In this document: piece by piece, positions 44,417 to 54,639 of the stretch | Layout: the number at the start of each line of letters is the position of its first letter | Numbering within the stretch: the stretch's first letter is position 1 | Assembly (NCBI RefSeq): GCF_022539665.2 | Contig: NC_081333.1 | Span: forward strand, 1,116,001 to 1,180,000 | Length of the DNA stretch: 64,000 nt | Direction: 5' to 3' | Origin: Daphnia carinata | Lineage: Eukaryota > Arthropoda > Branchiopoda > Diplostraca > Daphniidae | Notes under the pieces: generated by a model | Seen by the model: only the letters and a program-made list of their open reading frames with translations | Told to the model about the DNA's origin: nothing | Databases searched by the model: none | Translations under genes and position numbers: made by a program

Positions 44417-47400
44417 CTGTAATATGAAAAAAAGAAATCTAGTTCAATCTTGAATTTGCACTTGCTGCACTGCAACAGTATTTTACTATTAATACGCATC
44501 AATTCATTTAGGATAAGTGGGCAAAGCAACGTCCCGTGCCATAAGATTTGTCTTCGTCAGACAGCATAAGGTCCGTTAAATCTAAAATTTCGAATAGCGT
44601 TCTAGCGAAGAATAACATTGCCTTATACGTCAAGATGTGCTTGAAAAAGTTCACGCGTTCAGTATGCTAGGGTGGCGGTAAACGTTAACGGGTTGACAAG
44701 TCAACAAAAACAAAAGGGCAAACGGTTTACACAGATCGAAAACGTTAAAAAAAATCTTTTTTGACGAAGTACCCTTGTTTGTCAACAATTGTAAAATTCA
44801 TGCTTGTAAAGAAAAATAAAGGAATCAGTATAGTTCACTCTTTGCGGTGAACATTATACGCAGAAAAAACAATGCTTCGGGTAACGGTTAAAAGATAATT
44901 CCACGTAAATGTTTGGCAGATTAACTCGACTTAATTAATTCATCGTGCAATCCCGTTACAAAGAAACAACGACACTCACACGGCTGTTTGAAAGCAATTT
45001 GCAATAAGAATCGACAGTTTTTATTCAGAGAAAAGGTATTTCGCGATTCAGATTAGATTTAAAGGCAGCAGTATTTCAGTTCTGCCGACGTGATTCTTCG
45101 GGTACGCATTGAATAGTATTATAGTGATGCGGCAAGCGCATCATGACTAATTATTTAGGTAGTACAGTCATCATTTTTTACACTGTCCTGGAGCTAATTT
45201 TGATTAGTTAATTATTAACTTCGAGCTTGCCTAACATATTTTCTCTTTGACTTGCCAAGGGCTTACGCAGAACTAGTAACATTTTCTAGGATCAAGAGCG
45301 TTAGATTTGGGAATAACTCTCACAGACGTTCTAGCTCATAAAAACATCTGTAAAAAGAGATTCAGAATCAAGTATGAAAATTAATATGAGTTACAACCGC
45401 CCAAAGATCGTAATAAAAAATTTGACAGCAGCAAATTTTCGAGATCCGCTTCTCTTTCCGTATCGTGCAGTCAGAATTACTAATTCTGTACCTTTGTAGT
45501 AAGCAAATAGGGTACCGTAAATACTAGATGCGCTTACTAAAGTTCCCGGAATGCATAAGTCACAAGCTAGATTGCTGATGAAAGAATCACATCTATGGGT
45601 ATACTCACAATGTTTGTAAGCAGAAAACAATGCAGCAACCAAAAGAATTTCACTTGAAAATGTCTTGCTGAGCCGTTCCCTGCAATCCACCGGTTAGGTT
45701 GAATAACAATGTCGCAGTGAGGGCACTAAGGTGTTCTGCACTTTACCTTTATCTGAGAACTGACTGAACGGTGTTGAAAAATCGCGTTCAGAAAACCATC
45801 AGAAGCATCCTGTTTTTCAAGCTTTTGAGAATCACATTGCTTGTAGTTTGCTTCATTTGCCTTTCTGCCCTACCTTCACGCTCTGTTGTAGCGTTAAAAA
45901 AAGAGGAAAAGCACACAGAGTGGAAAAAGTGACGGATCACGGCGCAATATCAACAAAAGGCCGTGCCACGCTACATGACTAGAAACCGTTCCAGCAGCCA
46001 CTTGAAAGCGTTTGATTCATGAGCAATCTTCAGCGACAAGGCAGAAATACTTTGTTGTACGCAAAAGGCTTATGCGTTTCTACAGATAATGGCTTTAAGC
46101 CGGACATAAAAAATCGCATTGAAATCGCTTTTACATTACCTTAAAGTATTAAACCGTGTCGCGTTAATTGCCAGTATTGAATCGAAAGCGATTATTTTTT
46201 CAAATACGGATTTAATTCCCGTGATTGGATAAAGAAAAAAACTAAGTCATGAAGTATGTGGCCATCATCAAGAGATTGCATTCCGCTATACACGAATGGC
46301 AAAAACGAAAAGAAAAGAAAAGAAAAAAAAGGAGAAAAAAAAAGGTTGCGCTGACAACTTCTAATGACATGCTAGTATCCTCCAGAACTGCCCGAATGGG
46401 GGTCATATTGCTGTACTATATGACCCCCATTCGTGACATCAGCTGATAGCTCTTACCTTTATTCAGCCTTAGTGGATTTACAGGTAGGCCAATTCCATAC
46501 CACTTTGACCTTTCGAGTAGTAATTGCTTACAGGCTCTTGGACTAGCAATCCCATCATTGGGAGGGTTCCATACCCAGTCATTAGAAGTGCTGCTACAGT
46601 CAAGTGCCGCATGCAACTCTTAAATACCCATAGTTTTGATAACGAAACATGGGTGATAACGATGTGATGCAATTTCAGCATAAAATCGAATATAAAACTA
46701 TTTTACAAAACGATTACCCAATGTTTTATATGAACTTTGTAGGGAATAAAATGACGAATATGATTCGATGTTAATATGAGATGAAAAGTTATAAGAAATT
46801 TAAAAAAAACGAAATCGTGCAGAAAACCTCACGAGATGATACAACATGCTATGCAATCACTGTACTCACTGCCATCAAGGTGTATGCAGAATTAATTGCC
46901 ATTAAACTGCTACTTAAAAATTATATTTCTTTTTTGTAAATTTTAAATCCTGGTACTGTATCACGGTTAAGGCATTTTTATTTTTTCGTTAGTCGTGGCA
47001 CTTCTGTTTAAACTGAAGGAAGGGGTAAATGATACCCACTATTAATTCATAGTAATAAACATAGTATTCCTGATTTAACCATTAACGTCATTGAACCAGT
47101 GTCAGCGAGAAGCCGTGGGTCTGATTCATTAACATCAATGACGATTACCACTTGTTTTCGATCGCGGTTAGTGTTGTCGTGATTCATCTAGTTGCTGGGC
47201 CAAAGTGGACTAGCACACGATTTTTCGCTGATTATGGTACATTAAAATGCTTCGATTGTTATTAAAGAGTATTACAAATGATGTTTAAATAGGACCTATC
47301 TACTATTGAGGAATAATGTACGGGAAATCAGATTTTAGATTTTCTTTGTCGCAAAACCCGGTAAGGTACAATTTTTTTTTCTCTCTTTAATCTGGCCCCC

Positions 47401-47895
47401 GATTTGGCAATGTCCTATTTATACCCATCCTTCTAAAGTGCTTCCGTCATCAGTGTGACTGTAGGGCTTGTCAAGCAATCGTCATAGACTTTCGTCTCGA
47501 TCTTTTACCATTGGAACGTGCCCGTTTGGGTTTTCTTGGCACATTTCGATCATTGCTTTAAACTTCGAACCGCCATCTTGGCAATACTTTTGTCAAGATT
47601 TACCTTCTTGTACATTCTTGCCTAAAGAGCACGTTTTCAATCTGCACGAATGGCTTAGTCTCCTTTAGTACTGCGAATACCCAAACGTTCAGTGGCGTTT
47701 TTTTTATTGAAAAACGTTTTGTTAGGATAGTATCAATGAATCTTAACGTCAAGCAGCAATGTTCACCATGCATTGCTATGGCCTGCTTTGAAGTGTATTA
47801 TCTGATACTTCTTCGTAACTTAAAACAATAGGCTGTGTCGAACTTGAATTATCCTAAAGGGCAATACTCATCCATTTGTTACTATTCTTTAGGTG
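42768..47895. other. Gene-poor interval (intron of the EB/LDLa gene, then intergenic)
   Basis: Apart from the probable 53-nt exon at 44364-44416, little is visible. A plus-strand exon-like segment at 43627-43681 has a strong acceptor (TTTCTACCCAG) and donor (CTCT|GTAAGT), but no gene could be built around it. A minus-strand segment at about 45620-45675 has branch/acceptor and donor signals and a hydrophobic stretch (ILLVAALFSA); its phase does not fit the EB gene. A 16-bp-arm hairpin lies at 46393-46433, and a CTCF-like core at about 43002. Long homopolymers are few (A17 at 43284). Confidence 0.5.
46393..46433. repeat. Perfect 16-bp inverted repeat with 9-base loop
   Basis: CGAATGGGGGTCATAT (46393-46408) is followed by TGCTGTACT and the exact reverse complement ATATGACCCCCATTCG (46418-46433). 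It is an isolated hairpin in non-coding DNA. The GGGGGTCAT part recalls the hairpin motif near 49075 and 50665 inside the large palindrome and near 54783. Could be a foldback/MITE remnant or a structured RNA; no gene assignment is possible. Confidence 0.6.
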
Positions 47896-47919
47896 TTAAC
47901 TGGAGAAAAAAATGTTAAA

Positions 47920-48279
47920 ATGGAAAAGATAATAAAAGATAAGGATGGTAAGTACAAAGAATATTATATTAGTTTTCAATTATTAATTATTGTTTTTTAG
48001 CTCTAATTATGAACCTGCAGGCTCAATTATTGTTCGTAATCAGTCCATGCAGCGATGCAACTGGACAATTGTGGGATTGTATTTGGGCCAAAAATGGGTG
48101 TGGTACGGAAACCCAGAAATGGCACGAGTTCAACCTAAAACATGGATTAGGTACTTCCGGATTCTTTGTCTATTGAAAAAGTATTTTTAATGCTATTATT
48201 TTGCATTCACAGAATTTTAGCAGGTGGATCAAGTCAAGTCTGGAAGTGTTACAGGATGGAAGAATCAGCCTGTAGTTGA
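47920..48279 (+). pseudogene. Shortened copy of the palindrome gene
   Basis: Exons 47920-47947, 48001-48150 and 48221-48279 would encode 78 aa, with all splice sites conserved relative to the other arm (first intron 53 bp in both). Exon 2 is a fusion: after NLQAQLL the sequence jumps to VISPCSDATGQLWDCIWAKN, which in the intact copy lies two exons later. The junction falls in ATTG, present at both breakpoints of the intact copy, consistent with a microhomology deletion, and it keeps the frame. A 1-base insertion in the last exon (CAGGTGGATC against CAGGGGATC) shifts the C-terminus to WKCYRMEESACS and stop. It may be a decaying pseudogene or an expressed short paralogue. Confidence 0.6.
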
Positions 48280-49009
48280 AAAAACACTGAGTGCATTACC
48301 GTTAAGGTGTGAGGTAAAGTAATAGAGTAATGCAAATTGTCTAATGAGAAGTACCATCTTGTGTTAATGAATCTGGTACAACAGCAATCCTTTATAGTTC
48401 TGTCACAGCTAGAAGCCTCAAATAATTCTGCCTCTCTGGCTAAACAACTTGTCCTTTACGTTCACAGTGTTGGTGAAACTGGGTACTTAAATGGCCTAAA
48501 GATGTTTTAATTTTGCTGCCGTAGCAGAGATGAACATCATACTTGGACTCTTTAGGTATGAAAGGAATTTTCTTCAAATAATTTTGAATTTATGACGAAG
48601 AATTTCTCTTCCTTTTTGCCAATCAGGTGTAATCTACAAAAATAATTTTATCCAATAGGAAAGGATTTTCATATACTGGGAACACAACTATCAACAATGC
48701 AACATTCTAGGGGTTTTATTTTATCATTCAAGAGCCTTATACAATGATTTTCATCTGCAATTTGTATGGCCTTTCCCAAGCTTCTGCTAGAAGTTGAATC
48801 TATGAGTCATGTAAGTCACATGAGCAACAATTGAGATGCTTAATGGTGTTTTTCTTTTCTCAGCATAGGTAAATAGTAACATTGGATCTGAAAAGATTCT
48901 TGGTTGGGGCATGACACTGAATAAATTGTAATGATTGAATGGATGACATGACATTTCTATACTTCATTCGGATTCCCGAGACGGTATTTTATATTTAAAA
49001 AATTGAAGT

Positions 49010-49480
49010 GCATATCTGGGCTCCCTTCCTTTCCGTAGCCCCGTTTCCCCTTGACTCGTAATAAGCCCGTAGGGGGTCATGCCCCTACTGTACGGTATAT
49101 ATAAAAACAACATATACCGAGGTTTGGAGGGCTCTGGCCGGAAAGGGGACGTGGATGTCCGCTTAGTCCGATGATGTGTTCACGGAGGGCTCTGTGGCTA
49201 CCCACAAATCCGAACTAAAGGTTAATCGCTCCTGTAAAAATGTTCCAAATCTTCAGCTCTTCTTCCGGCTTCTCTTAGCCAATCACCGGGTAATCTCCCC
49301 GGTGGGTCAACAAGGCAGTGTCTCCCCCTGCCTGGGTTGACGGCAACTTTTGAAAGGGCTATAGTGCCTTTTTAAAGTTGCAAAAATAATTGTAACGTGC
49401 AGAGAATTGTCAATAAATTTTTTTTTCATAAAATATTTTTTGCAAAATTTGTCTCTTTCATTGTCTTTGTTCGCTGTGTT
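49010..49480 (+). repeat. Structured repeat block in the left palindrome arm (copy at about 50250-50720)
   Basis: A GC-richer block almost identical in both arms. It contains several small perfect hairpins: GTAGGGG-GTCATG-CCCCTAC, CGGTATAT and ATATACCG around 11 bases, and ACCGGG/CCCGGT-type symmetry near 49287. A related TCGTAGGGGGTCACGCC lies at about 54781, outside the palindrome, so part of the block belongs to a dispersed repeat family. No reading frame. Type unknown. Confidence 0.5.
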
Positions 49481-49994
49481 CACACATTACATATATCGCC
49501 TTTTTTTTTTATTTAGCTTGCTCAATCAACCTATATTATTTTATGCCAACTTTGTTGTATCGTTTATCTGTGTATTCAATTATTATTATTATCGTTTATC
49601 TCTTGAACTTAGACATTCAACGTTATTATTTTCTGAAGATTTTGTAATTATATATTGTTTTACTGGATGTTCGATCCCCAGACATTCAGCGCAACGATGC
49701 TCTAACATTGAGCCATGAATATATTGTCAAATTTTTTTATCGCATATCATATGTTATCGTCTAGGACTGTTTACACTTTCATAAAACTAAATGCATTAAT
49801 GAAATATTGCTTTTCTTCATTTAGATGTAGATCTTTATACATCTAATAACTGTTTGACCCAGGGTAACAGTTATTGTATAAATGATCTACACAAATGACC
49901 TTAGAAAGCAATAGAAAGATAAACATATCAGTTTTGAAAGACTGTATAAACATCCTAGACGATAACATATGATATGATAATAAAAATTTAAATA

Positions 49995-50062
49995 TATCTC
50001 ATGGCTCAATGTTAGAGCATCGGCGTTGCACGCTGAATGTCTGGGGATCGATCCATGCCAGT
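49995..50062 (+). repeat. Degenerate tRNA-Ala(TGC)-like sequence near palindrome centre
   Basis: GGCTCAATGTTAGAGC forms a D arm. TCGGC and GCTGA form an anticodon stem around the loop GTTGCAC, which reads TGC. GGGGATCGATCC resembles box B. The T stem is broken and no acceptor stem closes it, so it is not a functional tRNA. The mirror copy lies at about 49660-49726 in the left arm and is further decayed. It may be the head of a tRNA-derived SINE. Confidence 0.45.
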
Positions 50063-51425
50063 AAAACAATATATAATTACAAAATTACTTCAGAAAATAT
50101 CCAATTAATTGTTCCTTGTCTAAGTTCAAGATAAAAAGCGTAATAATAATAATTGAATATTTACAGATAAACGATACAACGGTGGCAAAAACAATGAACA
50201 TGAATTGAGCAAGCTAAATAAAAAAAAATTTGGTAATTGTAATGTGTGAACACAGCGAACAAAGACAATGAAAGAGACAAATTTTGCAAAAAATATTTTA
50301 TGAAAAAAAAATTTATTGACAATTCTCTGCACGTTACAATTATTTTTGCAACTTTAAAAAGGCACTATATCCCTTTCAAAAGTTGCCGTCAACCCAGGCA
50401 GGGGGAGACACTGCCTTGTTGACCCACCGGGGAGATTACCCGGTGATTGGCTAAGAGAAGCCGGAAGAAGAGCTGAAGATTTGGAACATTTTTACAGGAG
50501 CGATTAACCTTTAGTTCGGATTTGTGGGTAGCCACAGAGCCCTCCGTGAACACATCATCGGACTAAGCGGACATCCACGTCCCCTTTCCGGCCAGAGCCC
50601 TCCAAACCTCGGTATATGTTGTTTTTATATATACCGTACAGTAGGGGCATGACCCCCTACGGGCTTATTACGAGTCAAGGGGAAACGGGGCTACGGAAAG
50701 GAAGGGAGCCCAGATATGCACTTCAATTTTTTAAATATAAAATACCGTCTCGGGAATCCGAATGAAGTATAGAAATGTCATGTCATCCATTCAATCATTA
50801 CAATTTATTCAGTGTCATGCCCCAACCAAGAATCTTTTCAGATCCAATGTTACTATTAACCTATGCTGAGAAAAGAAAAACACCATTAAGCATCTCAATT
50901 GTTGCTCATGTGACTTACATGACTCATAGATTCAACTTCTAGCAGAAGCTTGGGAAAGGCCATACAAATTGCAGATGAAAATCATTGTATAAGGCTCTTG
51001 AATGATAAAATAAAACCCCTAGAATGTTGCATTGTTGATAGTTGTGTTCCCAGTATATGAAAATCCTTTCCTATTGGATAAAATTATTTTTGTAGATTAC
51101 ACCTGATTGGCAAAAAGGAAGAGAAATTCTTCGTCATAAATTCAAAATTATTTGAAGAAAATTCCTTTCATACCTAAAGAGTCCAAGTATGATGTTCATC
51201 TCTGCTACGGCAGCAAAATTAAAACATCTTTAGGCCATTTAAGTACCCAGTTTCACCAACACTGTGAACGTAAAGGACAAGTTGTTCTTTAGCAAGGGAA
51301 GCAGAATTATTTGAGGCTTCTAGCTATGACAGAACTATAAAGGATTGCTGTTATACAGGATTCATTCACACAAGATGGTACTTCTCATTAGACAATGTGC
51401 ATACTCTATTACTTTACCTCATACC

Positions 51426-52187
51426 TTAATGGTAATGCACTCTCAGCGTTTTTTCAACTGTAGGCTGACTCTTCCATCCTGTAACACTTCCAGACTTGAC
51501 TTGATCCCCTGCTAAAATTCTGTGAATGCAAAATAATAGCATTAAAAATACTTTTTCGATAGACAAAAAACCGAAAAGTACCTAATCCATGTTTCATGTT
51601 GAACTTGTGCCATTTCTGGGTTTCTGTACCACACCCATTTTCGGCCCAAATACAGTCCCACAATTGTTCAGTTCCTTCACTGCATGGGCTTATTACTAAC
51701 AATTCTTTTAGTGCAGCACTAACAGAATTTAACTTTAACACACTGTCAGGTAGTGGACTGAATAACTAAACAATAAATAATTGTTTTTTTTTAAATTCTA
51801 TACTTATTTTGAATTCTTATTTGAAAAGTTTAGGTACCTGGCTGTGTTCACCTAATGCCAACTCATCCTCAAGTTCAGTTAGGGATGAGTTTTGAAAAAC
51901 CTCCTTCACTATTTGGAAACTGTTTCGTTCCATTTTGTTCTTTTCTCCTAGCTGAGCTTGTAGACTCAAAATTTGAGCTACAAAACACGAATGAATAAAA
52001 GCAAATAAATAGAATCATTACGTATTAGGCCTACGATCCTTAGCTTTGTTGTTATCTAATATTTTGGGTTGTTCCAATAACTGGGCCTGCAGCTTCATAA
52101 TTTGATCTAATAAACAATAATTAATAATTGAAAACCAATATAATAATGTTTATACTTACCATTTTTTTGTTTTATTATCTTATCCAT
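51426..52187 (-). CDS. Unknown coiled-coil protein encoded in the palindrome's right arm
   Basis: Exons in transcript order: 52187-52160, 52106-52035, 51977-51838, 51765-51582, 51511-51426, giving 169 aa in consistent phase with introns of 53-72 bp. Exons 2 and 3 encode related short coiled-coil segments (DQIMKLQAQLLEQPK and PQILSLQAQLGEKNK), suggesting an internal exon duplication. The second half is conserved between both arms (EQLWDCIWAENGCGTETQKW) and ends SVTGWKSQPTVEKTL. No signal peptide or membrane segment. I do not recognise the family. The last acceptor is taken at GAATTTTAG because the site eight bases upstream gives an immediate stop. Further 3' exons down to the AATAAA near 50811 are possible. 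Confidence 0.6.
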
Positions 52188-52207
52188 TTTTCAATTGTTC
52201 CTCCAGC

Positions 52208-54080
52208 CACGCGTTATTCTCCATCCACGCTACTGAACTAACTGCGAATGGAATCCAATGGACTGAAATTGCCTACGCCAGTCATAACGAGTCTGAGCGG
52301 TAGATGGCTACGTGTCGGAAAAAAAGAAAAAAGTGTGATTTTTTTTTTTTTTTTTGTGTAAAACGGATTGCCATTTTGCCATACAAACACCTATTTTGCT
52401 GCATTTCACTTGTCTCAGGTGGTCACTCATGATAGGGGAACCACAGCGCCATCTAGCGTTGCTACATGTAACGAAAGTTGTTAATATATTCAAAATACAA
52501 AAATCGCAAGTTATTTTACAGATACAGATCTCAGACTGTTGGTTATATTTTTAAGGGTAAAAACTGCTAAAGAAAGTCAAAGAATAGTTGGAGTGAAAAA
52601 AAAACCTAGATATTACTACAAAAAATACATGAATTAGATTCAAAATTTGGTCAAAAAATCAGGTTGGTTTCAACAGGAGTTTCGTCTTTAGCGGAGAAAC
52701 ACAAAATAAAAGCCGCTACAGCCTAAAACATATGATAAAAATGATTAACATTGTTGGAGGCATACAGTTCACTTTTTACTTTTTGCAAGTTCGCATGGAA
52801 ATTTTCCGGAAGTCACCGGAAGTAGCCAATATCTCTGGAGATAGTGGTCGCACAAAAAAATGAATCAGATTTTCTTGATCTTTATGAAATTTTGGGTGCC
52901 AATGACGTGTTTGTAGACAAAAACCGGATTTGACCAAAATCGCGATTTTTCATGAACTATAGTTCAGGAAAATTTACGATCTTCGACGATTTTCGGGCAT
53001 TTTGAGCTGACCCATGGATTCGACCCCAAATTTCACGAGGATGAAGAAAATACGAATCTTTTTTCTCGCTGATCAATGGTTACGGAGCTATTCGATTTTT
53101 TCAAATCGAAAATGAAACCGGAAATTAGAATTTCAAAAATCTAAAAAGTGAGCTATGTTCTCTTTTACATGGTCAACGGTTTTTGCTTTTTAATAAAAGT
53201 AAATTGTTGTAAGCTAACGTTATGTCGCTTGATAAAAGTTCTGAACGTGCAGTGTCAGCTATACTTGACGACTTAACGCCTATTTGCAACAAAACTAGTC
53301 ACGAACTCGGGAAACAATTTCTCTCTCTTTTCCTGCAACTGATATTTCTTTCTACTTCCATTCGCGGGAATCTTAACTTTTACCCAGACCCGCTGAGTAA
53401 CTGATCTGACTTTTTCATCAAGATGGCCAGTGATGAATGTGACAAATTTTCGATGTTTTGAAGCAGGTCGAACGAAGGGCTGAAAGAGATTGAATCAGCT
53501 AAGCTCAAACTAAAGATTCTGCAATTGAAAGACAAGAACTGATATGTTTAAAATGGAATACAATACTCTTGTCTAACTAATTATACTCAAATTAGATTGT
53601 AGCATACAATGCAAAAGAAACCAGGTTTTTGCTGGTTTTCTTTCTGCATCGACAAACCCTTTACATTTAGTCCTTGAGCATGGTTTCGATAAAATGCACC
53701 ACTGTCTGAAATAATGGAAGGCTGAAATTCATTATCTTGTATGATGAGAGCATCCAATGTGAGAAAAGAAACGACAGAAAACAGAGAGGTTTCGCCGTTT
53801 CCTGGATATGTTGTTCAAAAAGCTGTTAAAAAGGAAAATCTGTTGATACAACACAGGGATGTTTTTAAGTACTGCACATTCAAAGCATACAGAACAATAA
53901 TAATTGACTGGTGTATAACAAACCATTAATTTCAGATGAAGAACCTTAGAACACTTCGTCAAAATACATTGCAAACATTGATTGAACTTGTATCGGGAAG
54001 CCATTTATGATGGATGAACAAGCGGACTAGACCATGGCCTACTATGTTAAGAGATACTCACCATGTCAATATAACAGCAA
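52208..54080. other. Gene-poor, repeat-like interval
   Basis: AT-rich DNA with a T run near 52338 and CTCF-like cores at about 52297 (GCGGTAGATGGC) and 52445 (AGCGCCATCTAGCG). The stretch 52760-53170 is homogeneous and rich in AAATTT/ATTTTC words, like a transposon-derived non-coding repeat. Frames at 53222-53404 and 53741-53929 are short, look degenerate and were not recognised. Confidence 0.4.
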
Positions 54081-54580
54081 CGCCACCTAGTTACAGACAT
54101 TCACTCCAGAAAACGCTATCTAGTCTATAAATATATATCCACGACGCCCCATATAGTTTACAGCTATTCAACCACCACATCCATGTAGGTTACAGATATT
54201 CCCCATCACAACGCCACCTAAGCTTATAGATATTCCCCTACCACAATGCCATTTAGTTTACAGATATTCACCTACCACAATGCCATCCAGTTTACAGATA
54301 TTCACCTACCACAATGCCATCGAGTTTACAGGTATTCACCTACCACAATGCCATCTAGTTTACAGATATTCACCTACCACAATGCCATCTAGTTTACAGA
54401 TATTCACCTACCACAAATGCCATCTAGTTTACAGATATTTATCTATCACAAATGCCATCTAGTTTACAGATATTTACCTACCACAATGCCATCTAGTTTA
54501 CAGATATATATCTACCACAAATGCCATCTAGTTTACAGATATATACCTACCACAATGCCATCTAGTTTACCGATATTCAC
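54081..54580 (+). repeat. 34-bp minisatellite, about 15 units, each with a GCCATCTAG core
   Basis: The best units read AATGCCATCTAGTTTACAG then ATATTCACCTACCAC, with a 34-bp period (35 where an extra A is inserted). The array is degenerate at its left end (CGCCACCTAG, CGCTATCTAG, CGCCCCATATAG) and most uniform from about 54241 to 54560. A reading frame across it (MPSSLQIFTYHN repeated) is a by-product of the period. The GCCATCTAGT core matches most of the CTCF motif core GCCMYCTRSTGG (inference). Confidence 0.85.
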
Positions 54581-54639
54581 TGAAGATGGAACAGCATCGC
54601 CAACTAGTTTTCCCAGTGTAACCAACTGAAAAGATAAAC

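Larger units (their letters stand above)
47896..49860 (+). repeat. Left arm of a 4.3-kb palindrome
   Basis: This arm is the reverse complement of 49862-52207, apart from substitutions and one deletion of about 375 bp. Near the centre and across about 49010-49480 the arms are almost identical; in the gene-bearing outer part they differ by visible substitutions and small indels. The symmetry continues to the centre, where AATAACTGTTT and TAACAGTTATT flank GACCCAGGG. It carries the truncated gene copy (47920-48279). Confidence 0.9.
49862..52207 (-). repeat. Right arm of a 4.3-kb palindrome
   Basis: Reverse complement of the left arm. It carries the fuller, apparently intact gene (51426-52187, -), whose transcription runs toward the palindrome centre. 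A minus-strand AATAAA near 50811 could end its transcript. The longer arm length is explained by the deletion in the left arm. Confidence 0.9.

Noticed and set aside
45391-45690. 99-codon minus-strand frame with a hydrophobic start, as the EB gene's signal peptide exon
   Set aside because: The donor phase does not match the 44416 exon and no ATG is in place.
46416-46681. Overlapping minus-strand frames near the 46.4-kb hairpin
   Set aside because: Two frames are open over the same stretch, no family is recognisable and no splice partner was found.
49995-50062. Functional tRNA-Ala gene
   Set aside because: The T stem is broken and there is no pairing acceptor stem; the mirror copy is even more decayed.
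54081-54580. CRISPR array
   Set aside because: Units are contiguous with no unique spacers, in a eukaryotic context.
54280-54629. Repetitive protein MPSSLQIFTYHN
   Set aside because: It is produced by the 34-bp minisatellite; units of 34 and 35 bp shift the frame, and there is no conserved start.
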